Source of the DNA: Diphasiastrum complanatum
Lineage: Eukaryota; Streptophyta; Lycopodiopsida; Lycopodiales; Lycopodiaceae
Reading direction: 5' to 3'
Length of the DNA: 64,000 nt
NCBI GenBank assembly: GCA_029204225.1
Contig: CM055104.1
Span: forward strand, 38,802,527-38,866,526
Below, in pieces: positions 23,976-37,363 of the stretch (position 1 is its first letter; every line of letters starts with the position of its first letter). The position numbers were made by a program, and so were the translations under genes. The notes beneath the pieces are model-generated. The model searched no databases, was not told the DNA's origin, and was given only the letters and a program-made list of their open reading frames with translations.

Positions 23976-25731
23976 TATTGTTGCAGGTTACTAAAAGATC
24001 AGTCATTAAAACAAGGGATTCGGAGAAGTCACCAATTCTAGAGCATGCTAGAGTGATTTCTACGCAAAATCAAGCATTTTTCATGTGTAGAATTGATATT
24101 TTGTAAATCAAAATCCAATATTGGGCAGAATACTTGAAGTAGGCTGATTTCACACATTACTTGCTGGAATGTGGTGATTTATGGAAACTCTATTTTTTAT
24201 TAAATCTCTTGTGTTTGAAGTTGCTGGACTTTTCAAGAGTGATTTCAATTTTAGAAAGTACAAAAATTCATAAGATTGTAGGTTGATCAATTGTTGATCA
24301 AGTATCTTCCATTCTATGTGTTTGATTTGCTAGGTTTGGTGCAAGAAAGAGATTTGAGAGGTTCCATATCTTTGTGATTTCTTCTTGAGTTCATTTGTTG
24401 ACATTCAAGAGAGTGCTTTGTGCATCGGAACAGGTTGAAAGAGAAGATCAAGTCATTCCAACATGGCTACAAATGGAGGCTTCATGTTGGAAAGCAATGA
24501 TAGGCTTACCTCAAGCAACTATTCTACTTGGAAAGTGAGAATGAAGTCTCTCCTTGAGATGAATGACTTGATGGATATTGTTGTAGATGTGGAGGAAAGA
24601 CCTTTGGCACCTCAAGAACAATTGAGGTTTGATAGGAGGGCAAATAAAACTCTTCATGTGATCAAGATGAATGTTACAAATGAACTTCTCAAGGAAGTTG
24701 GTAAGTGTACTTCATCGAGTGAGGCTTGGGAATCTTTGAAGAAACTTTATGAGTCCAAGGGCACTAACCCTAATCTTTCAATGAATGCAAAAGAAGGATG
24801 AAAGTTCTCATGCTTTTGTTTTTAGGGTTAAGGCATTCAATGATGAGTTAGCATGTATTGATGAAAGCATTAAGGAAGTAGAACTTGTTCAAGTTGTTCT
24901 TAATGGCTTGTTGGATGATCATGCTAATCTTGTTCAGAGTTTTGCTATTCAAAAGACTTTGCCAATTATGGTGGATTTTCAAGTGTGAATGAGGAGTTTA
25001 GGCTTCTATCAAGAGGAGGATCTACTTCCATTTCTCAAGCTAGAGAGGAGGAGGCTATGTTCTCAAAGGGAACTTGTTCAAGGGGAAAGGCAAAGTCGAG
25101 TGGTCTAAAGGGCAAGATCAAGGTGAGGCTTCTACTTTTGTTGGCAAGAAGAAAGATAGACTAAGCTAAAATGTTTCTATTGTGGAGTCAAAGGACTTTT
25201 TTCTAGTGAGTGCTTCAAGAAAATGAGAGATCAATGTGATAAGCAAGAAAATCTAACTCTTGATGAGGATGGTGTTGGTGATCAAAACTCAAATGATGAT
25301 GCTTTTGTGATGTCTTCATGTTTGGTTGCTAATGATGGAGATATTGATCCTTGGTGGATTGATAGTGGAGCAAACTCACACGTGAACTTTCATAAAGAGT
25401 ATTTTTCATCTTTGTTGGCATATGAAGGCGGCAAGAGGATGATCTACACGGCCAACGATGGTGAGTGACAAATAGAGATGTTCATTTGAAGGATGTTTTG
25501 TTCATTCTATCTATTACTAAGGACCTTTTTAGTGTTAATTAATAAACAAGGGCCTTAAGGTGGAGTTTGATGGTGATGCATGCTTGATTAAAGGGGAGGA
25601 TATTGTGATTGCAAAAGGGAAGAGACAAGGTAAATTGTTCAAACTTGATGCTTGTGTTGTTGCTAACCAATTTGGATGCATGGCAAAGGAGCAATTGTGA
25701 ATGCAAGAGGTATGGTACAAGAGGATGGGAC

Positions 25732-26858
25732 TGTTAGATTTCTTATGCTCAGTCTTAAACAAATTGTTCAAGTAATGAGCATCCTGAAAACCAAAGGCCG
25801 ACTACATGTGTTTTCGAATCTTCACATTTTTTCCTTTTAAAGTTTCTTCTTTTTTCTTAACCATTTTTTAGGCACCTTCGTCTTTGTCTTTTCACACTTC
25901 ACAAAAATGCGACACATTGGCCAAGTGGCCAGAATGCAACACAGCGGCCAAGTGGCCAAAGTCAGCAGAATGCCTTAGAAACCATTTCTAAAGCACCTTC
26001 GGCTTTCACCGCCTTTGACTTTCGCCACCTTCAGCTTTTGCCGCCTTCTTTGTCTTTTTTTTTTATAGTGTGGCCGAAGTCACCAGAATGCCTTAGAGAC
26101 CATTTCTAAAGCACCTTCAACTTTCGCTGCCTTCGGCTTTTGTCGCCTTCGGCTTTTGCCATCTTCTTTGCCCTTTTTACAGTGTGAACAAAGTCACCAG
26201 GATGTCTCAGAAACCATTTCTAAAAGCACATTCGGCTTTCGCCTTTTTCGGCCTTAGCCGTCTTTCGACTTCGGCCACCTTCAACTTTTTGCCCTTTAGC
26301 CTTTCGGCTTTTTTGCTACCTTTAAACTAAGGGCACTTTCAGGAGTTGCATAGCTTCAGTCTAAAGGCACCTTCAGGTTTTTTTGCTTTTTCGCATTTTC
26401 TACATTGGCAAATCGACGTCTCCAAATGTATCAGCGACCCTAAAAACAGCTGGACAACCAAATATCCCAAAGGCGGTGAAGCGGTTACCAACTTTGTACA
26501 TATGCAAAGACTGGTGTAAATAGCCTTAAAGGCTTGTAAGATATTTTCTCTCGACACTTTTAAATCTATGTATTAGCTGAATCAAGCTATGTAAGTGTTA
26601 ATTGAATTTCTCTTTTGATCAGAGTTATCTATAGCCAGCTTTATCACGCTCAGCAAGTTGAAGTTATTACTTCAAGTCACTCACTGTTCAGATTTTTATC
26701 AGAGTGCAATTTTTGTCTCACTACTGCGTTCATTTGTGCAATCTGTATGAATTCTTCTACTTGAATAATTCTACTCTAATTGTTGCGTTTCCATTCCTAC
26801 ACGCCTACGCTCTGAGCAACTGAACTTCCGCTGCGCTCACGACCACCGTTTTATGACA
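25732..26858 (+). mobile_element. Solo LTR, 1,127 bp, with perfect 5-bp target duplication
   Basis: Starts TGTTAGATTT and ends TTATGACA, and is flanked on both sides by GGGAC (25727-25731 and 26859-26863). Removing the insert and one GGGAC restores an uninterrupted GAG-pre-integrase reading frame of the host copia. Strand is assigned by the TG start and by a U3-like repeat block followed by AT-rich R/U5-like sequence, and is less certain than the borders. Confidence 0.93.
25968..26320 (+). repeat. Tandem repeats inside the solo LTR (about 115-118 bp, three copies)
   Basis: Units start at about 25968, 26086 and 26201 with the shared word CTTAGAAACCATTTCTAAAG (variants in copies 2 and 3). Each is followed by a run of CTTCGGCTTTCGCCGCC-type words and a TATAGTGTGG or TACAGTGTGA block. 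The position fits U3, where tandem repeats often act as enhancers. Confidence 0.8.
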
Positions 26859-28566
26859 GGGACACTTCAACTTCAAGTCATTGGAGGTAATGGCAAGGAA
26901 AAAAGTTGTGTTTGGTCTTCCAAAATCCTTAACTAGCATGAATCATGTTTGTGAAAATGTGCTTTATCAAAGTCACATAGATTACCTTATAAGAGATCTA
27001 GATCTAGACGTACTAAGCCTTTCCAAGTTGTGCATCTGGATATTCATGGTGTTACTACAATTAGCAATGGTGGTGCTAAAATGTATGTAGCATTTATTGA
27101 TGATTTTAGTAGATTTTGCTGGGTATATCTACTAAAGAGCAAAAATGAAGTGTATGATATCTTTGTCAAGTTCAAGATTGCAAGGGAGGTCCAATTCTCT
27201 ACCAAGATCAAGTGCTTGAGGAGTGACAATGGTGGAGAGTATATTTCTAAGGTATTTTGTGATGAGCATGGGATCAAGAGGGAGTAGACAAGCCCAAGCA
27301 CACCACAACAAAATGGAGTGGCCGAGAGGAGAATGGAACCTTATGTGAAGGTGCCAAAGCCATGAGGGTAGGAGCAAATATTCCTAAATCCTTCTGGGAT
27401 CAAGCTTTGTTGTGTGCTAATTTTCTACGCAATAGATGGCCGAGTGTGGTATTGGATGGAGAAAACCCTTCTGAGATCTTGTTTGGTAGGAGGCCGAGTG
27501 TCAAGTTTTTCAAAACTTTTGGATGCATTTGCTAAATCAACATCACTCTTGATGATAGGACAAAGGAGGATCCATCTTTAAGAAAAGGTATATTTGTTGG
27601 CTATAGTGAGGTGAGCAAAGCTTACAAAGTTTATATTCCTTCAACCAAGAAAGTGGTCACAGGAGGAGATGTCATTTTTTATGAAGGAAACATTCCCAAG
27701 GTTTCTTCAAGTGGTGGTGTGGTGATTGGATCTAACATTCTTGATGTTGATGGCAATGTTGATGATACTTTGGATGTTGATGGTGAAGAGCCTTCTTCAA
27801 GTCAAAATCCAAGGAGGACATCAAGGGAAAGACAAAAATCTTAAAGGCTCACATATGATGAGAAGGGTAAGCAAGTTTAAGGTACCAACTTTAATCTCCT
27901 AACTCTTTTGATGACCCCACATGTGTACATGAAGCTATTCAAAAGGAGGAGTGGGATCTTGAGTACCAAGCTCTTATGAAGAACAATACATGGAGGTTGG
28001 TGGAACTTCCTAAGGACAAGAAGCCTATTGGATGCAAGTGGATCATCAAAGTGAAGACAAGACAAGATGGATCAATCAACAAAGACAAGGCAAGGTTGGT
28101 GGCTAAAGGATATGCACAAGAACATGGTATTGACTATGATGAGACCTTTGCACCCGTGGGGCAAAGATAGTAAGCATTTGGGTCATCATCTCTCTTGCAA
28201 TTCTTTTTGGTTGGGATCCATGGCAAATGGACATCAATAATTCCGAATTGTGATCTTGAGGAGAAAGTGTACATGGAGCAACTCGAGGGCTACATTTCAC
28301 ATGACAAGCATAATCATGTTTGTTTTCTTCAAAAAAGTTTGTATGGGCTTAAGCAAGCACCAAGGAGTTGGTATGCTAAGCTCAACACATTTCTACTTTC
28401 ACAAAACTTCATTATGAGTGAACATGACCATTCACTTTATTATAGATTTGTTTGAAATGATGTTACTGCTGTGCATGATCTTGGTCATTTGGACTACATC
28501 TTAGGAATAGAAATATTTAGAACTTCTCAAAATACTTTTATTTCTCAAGAGAAGTATTCTAATTCA

Positions 28567-28994
28567 AATCTTTATAGCCCATTTCTAGTCCAAAAACCCC
28601 AATTTTTGGCTAAAAATCACTATCTAAGCACCCTTTTGACTTTTCAACCGACATGCAATCATTAGATCCAATCAATAATGAATGTGAAATAGCAAGTACA
28701 ATCTGGAAAACGTACTAGATTAGTAGTAATGATAAATTCCAAGCAAAAAATTTCAATTCTAGGTGAAAAATCACAAAAAATCGCCAAAAATCCATTGATT
28801 TCCATCAAATCCTATGGAGAAAATCCATGATCATGATCAATAGGCTGAAATCACACCAAATTCAAAGAATCCACTTACTTGGAGATCAATTCCACCACTA
28901 GGAAGTACAAAGCAAGAAGAAAATACCAAAAAACTGAGAAAAAACAAGAAACAGCTCCACCTTTCGCTTGATGCAAATCAAACCTCTAATACCA
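28567..28994 (-). repeat. Leader repeat beyond the left LTR (tandem copy)
   Basis: Matches 33965-34386 almost base for base (for example CCCCAATTTTTGGCTAAAAA). On the minus strand it begins with a primer-binding-site variant TGGTATTAGAG at 28994-28984. It therefore repeats the 5' leader of the element after its 3' LTR, which a single insertion cannot give. It ends at the copia junction. Confidence 0.75.
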
Positions 28995-28995
28995 C

Positions 28996-29480
28996 CGTAA
29001 AGATTGCCTAGTGAAGATCCGACTAGATCCTGTTGCATGCAACCAAGAGGACACCTGTGGAGCAAAACCACCCAACCAACAGGAAATGGCTAGTCAATAC
29101 CCTAACCACTTCACCCCCATGCCATGGTGAATGAATGCAAGAGAAGAGAGGCTCCTGGCTTCAAGGATCAAAAAATCCAATAGGTAGATGGGCGAGTTTC
29201 CACTAGTATATATTCTCCCCCAGGAGGAGAGAATATTTCTCTTAGGATCCCCATGCAACCTGGAATAACAATTGACCTCCTATTTTTGGATTATAGCAGT
29301 CAAATACCATGCAAGTGGTCCTATGTCCAATTATAGGTCTAAGCCCTCATATGATTATTAATTACTTTATCGGCCAAGCCCGGAATGACGAGGCATAACT
29401 AATAACCATATACATTGAAGTGACCGGCTATCCATGTCAGGAATTATTCTGAATCCCTCATACTAGACATGGACTTAGCA
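28996..29480 (-). repeat. 3' LTR of the LARD-like element
   Basis: 485 bp, the partner of 34388-34873. On the minus strand it starts TGCTAAGTCC after a purine tract (29498-29481, AAGGGGGGGGG) and ends in CG instead of CA. Confidence 0.85.
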
Positions 29481-32400
29481 TTCTCCCCCCCCCTTAAACC
29501 AGTTCTGTCCTCAGAACGAGCAGCTAGGGAATTGTATGCTTTTAACTATTTCCCATGAATCATTATCCTCAATCCGACCAACCAACCTAATCAAGCACTC
29601 AGAGATAGAACGATTCCTCATCTATTTATCTCAGATATGACTAAATTTACATGATACATTGGATGAGTAATCATGAAGATCAAGTTCAAAAGCTAACAAA
29701 TCAAGCTTTTAACTTTCATATTTACTCTGAAAATCAATCCTTAGTCTGACTTCAATATCAAATAAGTACTTAGACATGAAATAATTCTCAAAATTATCTA
29801 TCTCTGCACTGAAGTACTATATTTGCCTTTAGAAGTACACTAAGAGATCAATTTTCCGATTGCGCCCGAATATAGTAACATCACCTTCATGTAACCTCAA
29901 TTTACATGAATCTCTGGGTGAAATGTCACCTTCCAATGGATCAATGTTCAAAAGTTAAAGATTCAAACAATTATAGTCCAAGACAACCCAGAATTTCTTG
30001 CAGACCCGTCATAAATGCTTCTTGGTATCAATATACTTAGAATTTTCCAAAACTAAGGTACAACAATTCATCCTACCAAAATCTATTAGGAGATCCATCA
30101 AGATAAAAAAATGATTTTACTCAACTCTGAGTACTCCAAATACTCTCTTGAGTTAAATGCTTTATTCTTAGCATCACATGCAAGAAATTAGCAATCATAC
30201 CAATCTTGATAGACTTGTCTGTCTCCTAATTAACCGAAGATTTAGGCTGAAAACAATACACAAGCATTCCTTGACTATAATTTGTCGTAGAATTTCATCT
30301 ACTAAAATAAGCAAATTCCTCATAAGTAAACAAATTTTTGAATGAAAATGTCTGTGAGATCCACAAAATCTCAAGTATGTGCAAGAGTAAACAAATTTAG
30401 ATTCCCAAAAAATTGATCTAAATCTTTGACTCATCCAATTGATCAAGAAATACTCATCTCTTAACAATCATTATATTTCCATATAATCTTCTAATGATCT
30501 CTAAGTATCAATTTATGATCCGTCAATCATAAACATTTAGAATCTTATGATTCGTCAATCATAATTACAGGATTCCAAAACCATACTTCATCATTGAAAG
30601 ATACTGAAGTATATGTCTAACATACCACTCAGCAAAAAAAAAAAGAATCATTGTAAAATCTTTTCACTGAGGAAAATCATTGGATTCCAAGAATATTCTT
30701 TCTACCCGACTCTTAACCAGATTATGAGTTCCAAATTCTACAATCAACCAAATAATTAAAGATCATTTTAGAATTTGTTGAGTTTTTACACATTTGTAAT
30801 GAGATTCTATCACAAGTGGCATAAACAAACGTTGTGTTAAATTGCTAATTAAAAAATAAATTTGTAGATCAAATTACTAACATTCATAGATCAAATGCTT
30901 TAGAAGTGAAACAACTCAAACTATTTTTACATTTTTGTGAGTTTTTAATGTTTTATGAAGTATTATTATTGATATCACAATGTAAGTAATGCAAAAACAC
31001 CACATATATAGATATTGGCCTCAGAAGATCATTGAATGTATGAGAAATTTAGATATCATATTCAACTAAAAAATTATAGCACTTGTCTTTAACACCATAA
31101 ACATTATACAATCACCTAGAACAACATCTAGAGATTACAAAGTTCTTTGAATTCCAATTGAAGTCAGTGGTTATTATTGAGTTGTTAACCAATATGAGCT
31201 CACTGGGATACAGTCAATAATTTCGGATATATTTCTCATTCAAATAATATTCCATATCAAGAAAACGTATAAGATATCAAAGACCTGAAAAAGTCAATTA
31301 TGAATATTCAATACTGTTACAACCCGGACTTTTTCCTCAAGATCATAGAATATCTTATCCCGAGTGATAGAAATATTACATCTCAATAATCAACTATCAG
31401 ATAGAGATAATCATCTGGGTCTAGGAAGTTTAAATTCCAATGAATCAATTGAAAACACAACAGATTCTGAGCTATATTCATAAAACATATATGGAAGTAT
31501 AATTTCATATAACCATAACAGTCCTTCAGAACCTAGTTCCACACTGGAAGGAGTTATACTATCCAATTGTCTCGTATTTAAGAAATTTCTAAAAGTAGAG
31601 GTCTAAAATGAAGAGAAATAGATGTAAGGGCCTCCAGTTTTTGTAAATAATGAGATAATATTTGGGATCCATATCTCATAATTTGCCAAAATACCCTAAA
31701 AAAAAAACCAATGGACTCTGTTAGAATTACCATTACAGTAATTACTAACCATTGGTCTACAGATCATTCTTACCCAAGAAATCTCCTTTGGAATCATGGA
31801 TGTCCCATACCACCAGCTTTTCCTCCAAGAATTCTCTGCATCTAGATACTTTATCCAAAAAGTCAAAAAGTCTAATTGGCTATCATATACCAAGATATAG
31901 GGTCAGAATCACAACCAATTCCAGGAGATACTTCTAACCATCGAAATCCTTCATGCCCCTTGAGCGTTACTCAAAGAATATCACTCAGCATAACACCCAG
32001 ATATTTCGTCCAATAATGTCTGAAATGCCTAAAGTGTATTTACTAATCCAAAAGAAACATGGATCTCAACAAAACCGAATACATATTGTCCTAGATATCC
32101 AATATCTATTTTAGAATTGGTAAAAAGAACTTAAATCTTTTAGGTTAGAATTTCTCTTGGTTTATAAAAAAATACTCTATAATGCCTCAAAAAAAAAAAT
32201 CCAAATTTTTAGATTCATGTACAGAACACCTTTCATTTGCTTTCACTTGCAAGATCCTAATCAAATTGCAAAACAGAAATGGTTCCATAAATGGATTATT
32301 TGACTTGCCACTCACTTTTTCCTTAGAATCATCGATTTTTCGAAATTCTAATTAACATTGGAGAAAAAGAATCCAAATTCCCAGAGGCAATCTTATAATT

Positions 32401-34387
32401 CCCAGTTGTTATTCTCACATGTTATCATTTATACTTCAGGAATTGAAAAGTAGATTAACAAGACTGATCGACTCGAACAACCAATCAACTACCCCTCAGG
32501 CTTCATCTCTTTCCTCCCTTCCAAATATGGTTCAGGCTAAAAGCCCCAAATTTGTGCTAGGAAAAAAAATCCATTTGATATCATTAGTATTTAACTACTA
32601 ATCAACGAGATAGTTTTGATTGTTCATTCGTTAAGTGCCGCACTTAATTATGGGCAAATTTCCTTATGGATCAGCATAGCAACTATTCCAACATGATTTG
32701 CATTATTTTTGGTCTTTATTGATCCCAAAAAACAAGAAATGCTCCTTATTAATTGACAAATTCCCAAAAATCTTCAGTCAAAAGTGAAAGGTACAGTAAT
32801 CTTAACTGACTGATTTCAACTCAGTAGGACATTCACATTATAAGCAATTTATGTTTGATCAACCTAAACTGTGAAAATCGATCTAAAGCATCGACTTGGT
32901 AGTTTCACAATTACCATCACATTCCGAAAGGATTATGAAACATCCGACATGCATGACATGCAATGATTTCTAAAAAAATTCAATTTTTTACGTAATTTGT
33001 CTAGAAACTAGTAAATGAGCTTTTTGAACTAGAATTGCTAAAAATAGCTTCATGCATGAAACTTTCTCTAATCAATCTATTGAACACCCATGTACCATAC
33101 ATCCAAACATGCATACATTTGCAACAACAGAAAAGCACTACACTGAGTTACATGCATGCATGCATCAGAACGTTATGGAAAATTTTCAAATTTTAGTTCA
33201 AAAATTGTCAAACTTCCGATAGCCATAACTTTCTCTACATGATACCAAATTGGTCGATGTAAAGCACACTATGGAGGGAGAGTGGGTCTACAAGGCACTT
33301 GCCATGTCACCCTGCCACCTGGGCTTCATACATGTGAGCAGTAAATGACCAAAACTAGGTATCAATGTAGTATCATCCAAAATCCATCTCCAGCCCAATA
33401 AGCATCCAATCAGAGGTTACAAGCACTTTACTAAGGTTCATTAGAGAGGCATAGAGGCTTCTAACAGTTCCAGCAAGCAATCATAGGCTCAGACCATGCA
33501 AAAAATGCATTTTTGAACTCCTTCAACAAGCAAAACTTCAACATAATGGTGCCTAAGTGTCACACAACCAAATTGGATGCATGATGGCTCAAATCAGAGG
33601 AAATCCATCATATCTTTAAGCTTGTAAATAACAGGTTCAAACCACCATTAAATAGGTATTCATGCTCAAAAGTCCTCAAAGATACACTATTTTTTGACTT
33701 TTTGAGACCCTTAATGGTGTCCAATTCTAGCCAAACTTTATGACAGTCTTATGACGGCTTCATTACACCTTTGAAACCGTGCATGAAAAATATTGGCCAT
33801 GAATTTTATGAAAAACCCCAAAATTAGTCCAAAAACCATCAAAAAACCATGTTCTTTTACCAAAATTTGTGGATCAAATCCACATTTGAGTGGAATCAGA
33901 CCCAAATTTCTATAAATCAATTACATGCAAGCACTACAAGTTTTGATTTTAGTCAATTATGGTTCTTATAGTCCATTCTAGTCCAAAACCCCCAATTTTT
34001 GGCTAAAAATCACTATCTAAGCACTTTGACTTTTCAACCGACATGCAATCATTAGATCCAATCAATAATCACTGTAAAACACCAAGTACAATCTGAAAAA
34101 CATATTAGATCAGTAGCAATGATAAATTCCAAGCAAAAAATTTCAATTCTAGGTGAAAAATCACAAAAAAAATCGTCAAAAATCCATTGATTTCCATCAA
34201 ATCCTATGGAGAAAATCCATAATCATCATCAATAGGCTGAAATCACACCAAATTCAGAGAAGCCACTTACTTGGAGATCAAATCCACCACCAGGAAGTAC
34301 AAAGCCAAGAGAAAAATACCAAAAAGCTGGAAAAATACAAGAGCAGCTCCACCTTCCGATTGATGCAAATCCAAACTCTGATACCAC
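29481..34387 (-). mobile_element. Internal region of a non-coding LTR element (LARD-like)
   Basis: 4.9 kb between two LTRs, with a primer-binding site TGGTATCAGAG on the minus strand at 34386-34376 and a purine tract at its other end. On both strands I find no frame with retroviral motifs; the longest frames (for example 30467-30195 minus and 31893-31696 minus) show none. It is therefore a large retrotransposon derivative that depends on enzymes supplied by another element, or a very old gypsy or copia decayed beyond recognition. Confidence 0.7.
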
Positions 34388-34873
34388 TGTAAAGATCGCC
34401 TAGTGAAGATCCGACTAGATCTTGTTGCATGCAACCAAAAGGACACTCGTGGAGCAAAACCACCCAACCAACAGGAAATGGCTAGTCAATACTCTAACCA
34501 CTTCACCCCACATGCCATGGTGAATGAATGCAAGAGAGGAGGGGCTCCTGGCTTCAAAGACTAGAAAATCCAATAGGTAGATGGGCGAGTTTCCACTAGT
34601 ATATATTCTCTCCCAGGAAGAAAGAAGATTCCTCTTAGGATCCCCATGCAACCTGAATTAGTAATTGACTTCCTATTCTTGCATTATAGTAGTCAAACAC
34701 CATGCAAGTGGTCCTATGTCCAATTATAGGTCTGGGCCCTCATATGATTATTAATTATTTTATCGGCCAAGTCCGGAATAACGAGGCATAACTAATAACC
34801 ACATACACTAGAGTGACCGGCTATCCATGTCAAGAATTATTCTAAATCTCTCATACTGAACATGGACGTAACC
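34388..34873 (-). repeat. 5' LTR of the LARD-like element
   Basis: 486 bp, about the same length as the left LTR and aligned over its whole length. On the minus strand it ends GATCTTTACA, one base before the primer-binding site. Its outer end reads GGTTACGTCC instead of TGCTAAGTCC, so the terminal bases have mutated. Confidence 0.85.
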
Positions 34874-34881
34874 TGAAGAGT

Positions 34882-35530
<649 letters not shown>

Positions 35531-35539
35531 GAACCACAG

Positions 35540-35652
35540 AGTGTACCAATACTATATTGAAAATTTTTGGAACAGTTCCATACCATAGAAAATACCTTCT
35601 TTTTTAAAAAGAAAATGCCAATTTTTATTTTACGCCCTTCCGACGCGCCCTC

Positions 35653-35710
<58 letters not shown>

Positions 35711-36540
35711 TGTGTCTATGGCAGGAGTAGGAGTGACATAAGGAAAGAAAGAGAGGAGAGTGGTGAGCAGGCCTGCATTTTGAAGCCTTCCCAGCCCTTC
35801 ACACCTGATTTTTTGTTCATAAAAATGCATTTTTATTTTAACCTTTCCAGTGGAAAGTATGTTAATCTAAAAAATCTTTAGAGTGCCCTTCAAATTTAGT
35901 GAAATCTTTGATAATGAAAGTCCCTTTTGTTGAACACCTTTCACCATGAAAGATTTGGGGGGGGGGGGTGCGTGCTACCAAGCATACTATGTCAAGCATC
36001 CTACTCCATGCATAAAAGATTCAATTCCACATTTTTGAACTAAAAGATGTTCATGTGAGAGAGTGCACCCATGCCACCATGGGTGCATCCTCCTACCCCA
36101 TGCATAGGCATAAACGTCACACACAAATAAAACCATGACAAAATAATCCTCAAACGTATTTAGTTTTTAGTTTTATTTAGCTTTTTCCCTATGTGTGTGT
36201 ATGACGTTTTATGCCGGCAAAGCGTGACATTTTTGTCGACACACACACAAGGTCACACAAATAATTTTATACTATACTAGTTGCTGTCCATTTTTAGGGG
36301 CTTTGGGGCTTTTTTGCAAAAAACAAATTAGGGTTCCGTGGTACATAACCCTTCCATACCACGGAACAGTTCCATACCGGGGCCAGCACCCACGTTCCGT
36401 GGGGAACTTAGAGATATATATACACATATAGATATGTATATCTAAGAAGTACATAACCGTTCCGTACCGTACAGGGTTCCGTTCCGTACTGTGGACAAAA
36501 CCCACTGAACGTGTATGGAACGTGGTTTTTTTTTTTTTTA
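35540..36540. mobile_element. Possible non-autonomous element with GTTCC/GGAAC subterminal repeats
   Basis: GGAACAGTTCCATACC occurs at about 35570 and again at about 36365. The right part (36330-36520) is packed with GTTCCGT, ACGGAAC and GTACGGAAC words in both orientations and ends in a T-rich tract. Such word-dense ends resemble those of the elements at 4352-5145 and 5177-5576. Exact termini and target duplications were not found. Confidence 0.35.
35654..35708 (+). repeat. (GA)n microsatellite
   Basis: About 27 uninterrupted GA units. Confidence 0.97.
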
Positions 36541-37363
36541 ATTTAAAATGCATGCATGTGTGTGCAAAAAAATGACAAAGAAATTTGCAAATAGAATCCA
36601 GTAAATTGTACAATTAACTGAGACTGTTATCGATGCCATTCTCACACACCATCAGAGTATCATTGTTTTCAATCGGCACTCCAACTGAGTATATGGACCA
36701 GACTTCCAATACATGGACCAAACCCCACGAGTAATAATGTGATGTATTGTCCATACTCAACCTCAACAGAAAAGCAAAGGCCGATGCGTGACCAACCTCA
36801 GCACATTCGTATGAACTGGTTTTGCATGTATAAATTGGAATGACAAAGTTGAAAAATCAACTCTTGAGCAAACTTCTCACAAGTTTGCGAAGATTTGAAT
36901 GATGTAACCCAGTTTTTCAAGCCTCTGATATTGTACATATAAACTGTAGGACCATCTTAACTCCTTTTTGGCCAAAACAATGAATCCTCGTAGTTACTTG
37001 TTTATTGGAATGCTTGAATCAACGCCTGCATAACATCATCGTTCTTATCAAATAGCATGGAGTTACAATAGAAGAAATTATTTGACAATGCTGGAGAAGG
37101 AAGAGGGAAAAAATATACCTGACCTTAGCCTAATCGTTTGCATTGATTATTCTGTCAGCAACTAAGGAGCTGCTCATGTAGCAGACTTGAATAATTCAAC
37201 CAGAATCGCTTTTGTCTGCCTTCAGAGATATTTCTCATATTCTTCGTCACAAGTAACCATCTCAAGAGCCTTCCCACTGTAACAAGATATAGATTTTTGA
37301 AGCTCTTACCGACTGCCCCTGAGGGTTCACAATTCCTTCAGCGTCACCGTTACTCTGAACCAG
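36541..37363 (-). other. 3' flank and probable 3' UTR of the cyclophilin gene
   Basis: Lies downstream of the stop codon at 37366-37364. A minus-strand AATAAA occurs at 37006-37001, about 360 bases after the stop, and would be a plausible poly(A) signal. No other gene is seen. Confidence 0.5.

Larger units (their letters stand above)
24463..28566 (+). pseudogene. Ty1/copia gag-pol, decayed and 3'-truncated
   Basis: Domains in order: gag (24463-24988, SSNYSTWKVRMKSLLEMNDL; a frameshift at about 24785); zinc knuckle (about 25165-25225, CFYCGVKG with the usual His replaced by Leu); protease (25350, DPWWIDSGANSHV); GAG-pre-integrase (split by the solo LTR at 25732-26858); integrase (27030-27300, FIDDFSRFCWVYLLKSKNEV, RSDNGGEY, TPQQNGVAERR); RT (27976-28455, IGCKWIIKVKTRQDGS, LVAKGYAQEHGIDYDETFAP, SLYGLKQAPRSWY). 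The YVDD box is missing: after LYYRFV the frame jumps to HDLGHLDYILGIEI. The element ends at about 28566, where the leader of the next LTR element begins. RNase H and the 3' LTR are lost. Confidence 0.88.

Noticed and set aside
25968-26320. CRISPR-like array
   Set aside because: Three long diverged units without distinct spacers inside a plant LTR; a tandem repeat, not CRISPR.
35567-35881. 104-codon plus-strand frame with an Arg-Glu repeat
   Set aside because: Depends on the (GA)n tract, with no homology outside it.
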